Shown: piece after piece, positions 62,061 to 64,000 of the stretch
Numbering within the stretch: position 1 is the stretch's first letter
How the letters are laid out: each line of letters begins with the position of its first letter
From: Struthio camelus
Lineage: Eukaryota; Chordata; Aves; Struthioniformes; Struthionidae
DNA: 64,000 nucleotides
Assembly: GCF_040807025.1 (NCBI RefSeq)
Contig: NC_090947.1
Coordinates: 2,356,001-2,420,000 of the forward strand
Reading direction: 5' to 3'
The notes under the pieces: model-generated
What the model saw: the letters and a program-made list of their open reading frames with translations, nothing else
Database searches by the model: none
Told to the model about the DNA's origin: nothing
Program-made: the position numbers and the translations under genes

Positions 62061-63594
62061 GTCAATGTGCCAGTGCTGCCTAGGGATACGACGCCACGAG
62101 ACTTTTATCCCAGCAGGTTCAGAAGTTATTAGAAGGGGGCCAACAGGCAGACAAGGCCATTCCTCCAAGCTTAATTTTCTTAGGAAACTGAGAGAAAAAA
62201 AAAAAAAAAAGGAGCAAGAAAGAAAAATGATATTTGGCAGTAAGCAGAGGGTGGGGATCCCTGCCAAGGCCTGGACAGCTGTACCTTCTTCACTAGCAAG
62301 TTGTGCGATCAGCCGAAGGCTGTGCTAGAAGCCAATAGGAGTTACCATAGCTGCCACATTGCATTTTGCTGATCCTCCCACTGGGAGACACCTTAAAGAA
62401 ACAAACCCACCCTAACAGCTATGCGAGCGCTCATACTTTACAATGCGATCAGAGGAAAACTATGGGTGACCTCTTAGACGCTTTTTTTTTTCCCCCCTCC
62501 AAATCTCCAGCATTTGAGGGCTGGTTTCTGATCCAAGAAGAGGGGACAGGGGAGGAGAGTAGTTTATACAAACTTTTTCCATCTAGTGCAGCCTTGCTTG
62601 CGTTCCGCTCACGCACAAAAGCACCATGCGCCCCTCCCATTCATGGCTGCAGCACGGCTCCTGTTATGAGACCTTCCTGCCATCTCAAAATAACCCAGGA
62701 AATTGTGCAAAAGCGCCAGAGGGTTCAATTCCTTGCTGCTAGAAGCATGCACAGCTCGGGATTTGGGACCGGTCTGCCCCAGCAGTTGTAGCCCATTCAT
62801 TTGTTGCATTGCAAATCTTGAAGCGCTCTTTTAATGGGGGGTCTTAAAAATAGCAGAAAGCAAGGGACGCTTAAGGGGGAGCAAGAGCTCTCTTGAGGAT
62901 GGAGGAGCTTTGAGGAGCATTGATGGACTATGCCCACTTGAAGCAGAAATAAACCTAGAGCATTCTTGCGAGTCCCAGACAATGGCTGGTAGAAACCTTC
63001 ACTCCCTTCCTAGCAGAACTTGTAACAGAATGGAACGTTCTCGGAATATTATTTTTTTAGATTGACATAGCAAATTGGTCTCACTTATTTAAAAACAGCA
63101 TATTGCTAGGTATTCTCCCTTCTTTATCCATTCCTTACATGACAGCCAAGCGCTCTCTGAGTTCCAAGATTTTTAACTCACTTTCAGGAAAGCAACCTTC
63201 TGAACTCCAAAAACTTAACAAGAACCTGCCGTGCGTATTTTTGCTCCCCTTGTAAAGCCCATTTTCCTTGAAAACCTCTCCTGTAAAAACTTATGGAAGA
63301 GCTATGCTTATTCTCGCGTCCTGTGCGCACAGTTTTGCTGGGAGCAGGGTCTGAGATGTCGGATCTGGTTTCACTGCTGCCTCTTTAAGGCCGTTTTAGG
63401 TGCACAATGCACAAATGGATACACAAACATCCCAATGATGCACAAACATATTTAGCTGCTCTCAATTTCCTAGCAGCTCAGTATGCAGCGGTTCCCCAGG
63501 CTCACATAGCCCAGCAATAGTCTGTTTAATAAAAGAGTCACATGAGCACAAACACATTTTGCGCCTGGGCTCTTGCTGACTCAGCATCTGCTGG

Positions 63595-63606
63595 CACTAG
63601 AGGGCA
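63595..63606 (+). promoter_or_regulatory. CTCF-like motif, forward orientation
   Basis: Within GGCACTAGAGGGCAGGA, the core GCACTAGAGGGC matches CCASYAGRKGGC at 11 of 12 positions, failing only at the least constrained first base, and is followed by the favoured purine. It would mark a possible boundary or loop anchor inside the TWIST2 intron. Confidence 0.45.
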
Positions 63607-64000
63607 GGATACACTGTATTAACGACTAATGTGGGTCAGAGATAGCATCCAAAGGGCATCTCTCTTGCAAGCCTCATAGGAGAAGGTGCCTAACTCTCTC
63701 TGCCAGTAGCGTACGCAGGTCAGGAGCTGTCTGGCTGCACAGAGCAAAGCAAACCTGAATTTTGCACCCAGCATGCCCTCATCCGGACGAGCGTCTCCTG
63801 TGTTTCTTACTTTAGGGCCAGGATACCACGTGGCGCAGGAGACATTTCCAACACGCTGCAGTCACAGCTGTGTGCTGCTTTCCCAGCTGCGTAGGTCAAG
63901 GTGGGTAAAGGACTGGGCTGTGTGGTGGATCCAGGCAGGCGGCGCAGAACTGCACCGCGAACCCTGTGGCTCAGGCTCTCAGAAATGACAGTTTTCATGC

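Larger units (their letters stand above)
49806..64000 (+). other. TWIST2: Probable TWIST2 3'-UTR intron (partial) with no other gene
   Basis: By comparison with mammalian TWIST2, the rest of the window is most likely the start of its single long intron. No coding exon is supported. The stretch contains CpG-rich patches (49850-50650, 52080-52730, 57955-58200, 61225-61430, 61590-62060), long homopolymer runs, AT-rich non-coding sequence and one CTCF-like motif (63595-63606). A 172-codon plus-strand frame at 52074-52592 starts at GTG, lies in a CpG-rich patch and has no domain. Confidence 0.5.

Noticed and set aside
1-64000. CRISPR arrays, operons, phage or insertion sequences
   Set aside because: The window is vertebrate DNA with spliced genes; no regularly spaced repeats, bacterial gene clusters or prokaryotic mobile genes are present.

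Overview
The window is vertebrate nuclear DNA. It has large spliced genes, tens of kilobases of non-coding sequence, CpG islands, microsatellites and old interspersed repeats. The TWIST2 coding exon, remnants that look like amniote MIR-type SINEs, a CR1-type LINE tail and a repeat type familiar from turtles, crocodilians and birds all point to a sauropsid. A slowly evolving lineage such as a crocodilian or turtle fits best, but a bird cannot be excluded. I see no bacterial-type genes, CRISPR arrays, viral genes or RNA genes.

Only two protein-coding genes can be supported. Both are basic helix-loop-helix (bHLH) transcription factors on the + strand. The first (8906-9488 plus 10905-10942) belongs to the PTF1A/FERD3L family. 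Its single long ORF runs through a splice donor; a very short second coding exon restores an in-frame C-terminus ending in LSWVKWD. The second (49280-49762) is a complete, single-exon coding region for TWIST2 (Dermo-1, 160 residues), with all domains intact.

Region by region: 1-8650 is intergenic with old SINE remnants. 8650-11220 is the PTF1A/FERD3L-type gene. 11220-48190 is a 37 kb non-coding interval with repeat remnants and one CTCF-like motif. 48190-50650 is the TWIST2 promoter, coding exon and CpG island. From about 49800 to the end lies what is most likely the large TWIST2 intron, with several CpG-rich patches far from any known promoter, long homopolymer runs and a CTCF-like motif.

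The most interesting point is the layout. In mammals FERD3L lies upstream of TWIST1 on the same strand, and TWIST1 converges on HDAC9. Here a FERD3L/PTF1A-type gene lies about 40 kb upstream of TWIST2 on the same strand, and TWIST2 converges on HDAC4 in mammals. The first gene is therefore best explained as the ohnolog (whole-genome-duplication partner) of FERD3L. I know of no such gene beside mammalian TWIST2. It keeps a PTF1A-like two-exon structure that FERD3L lacks.
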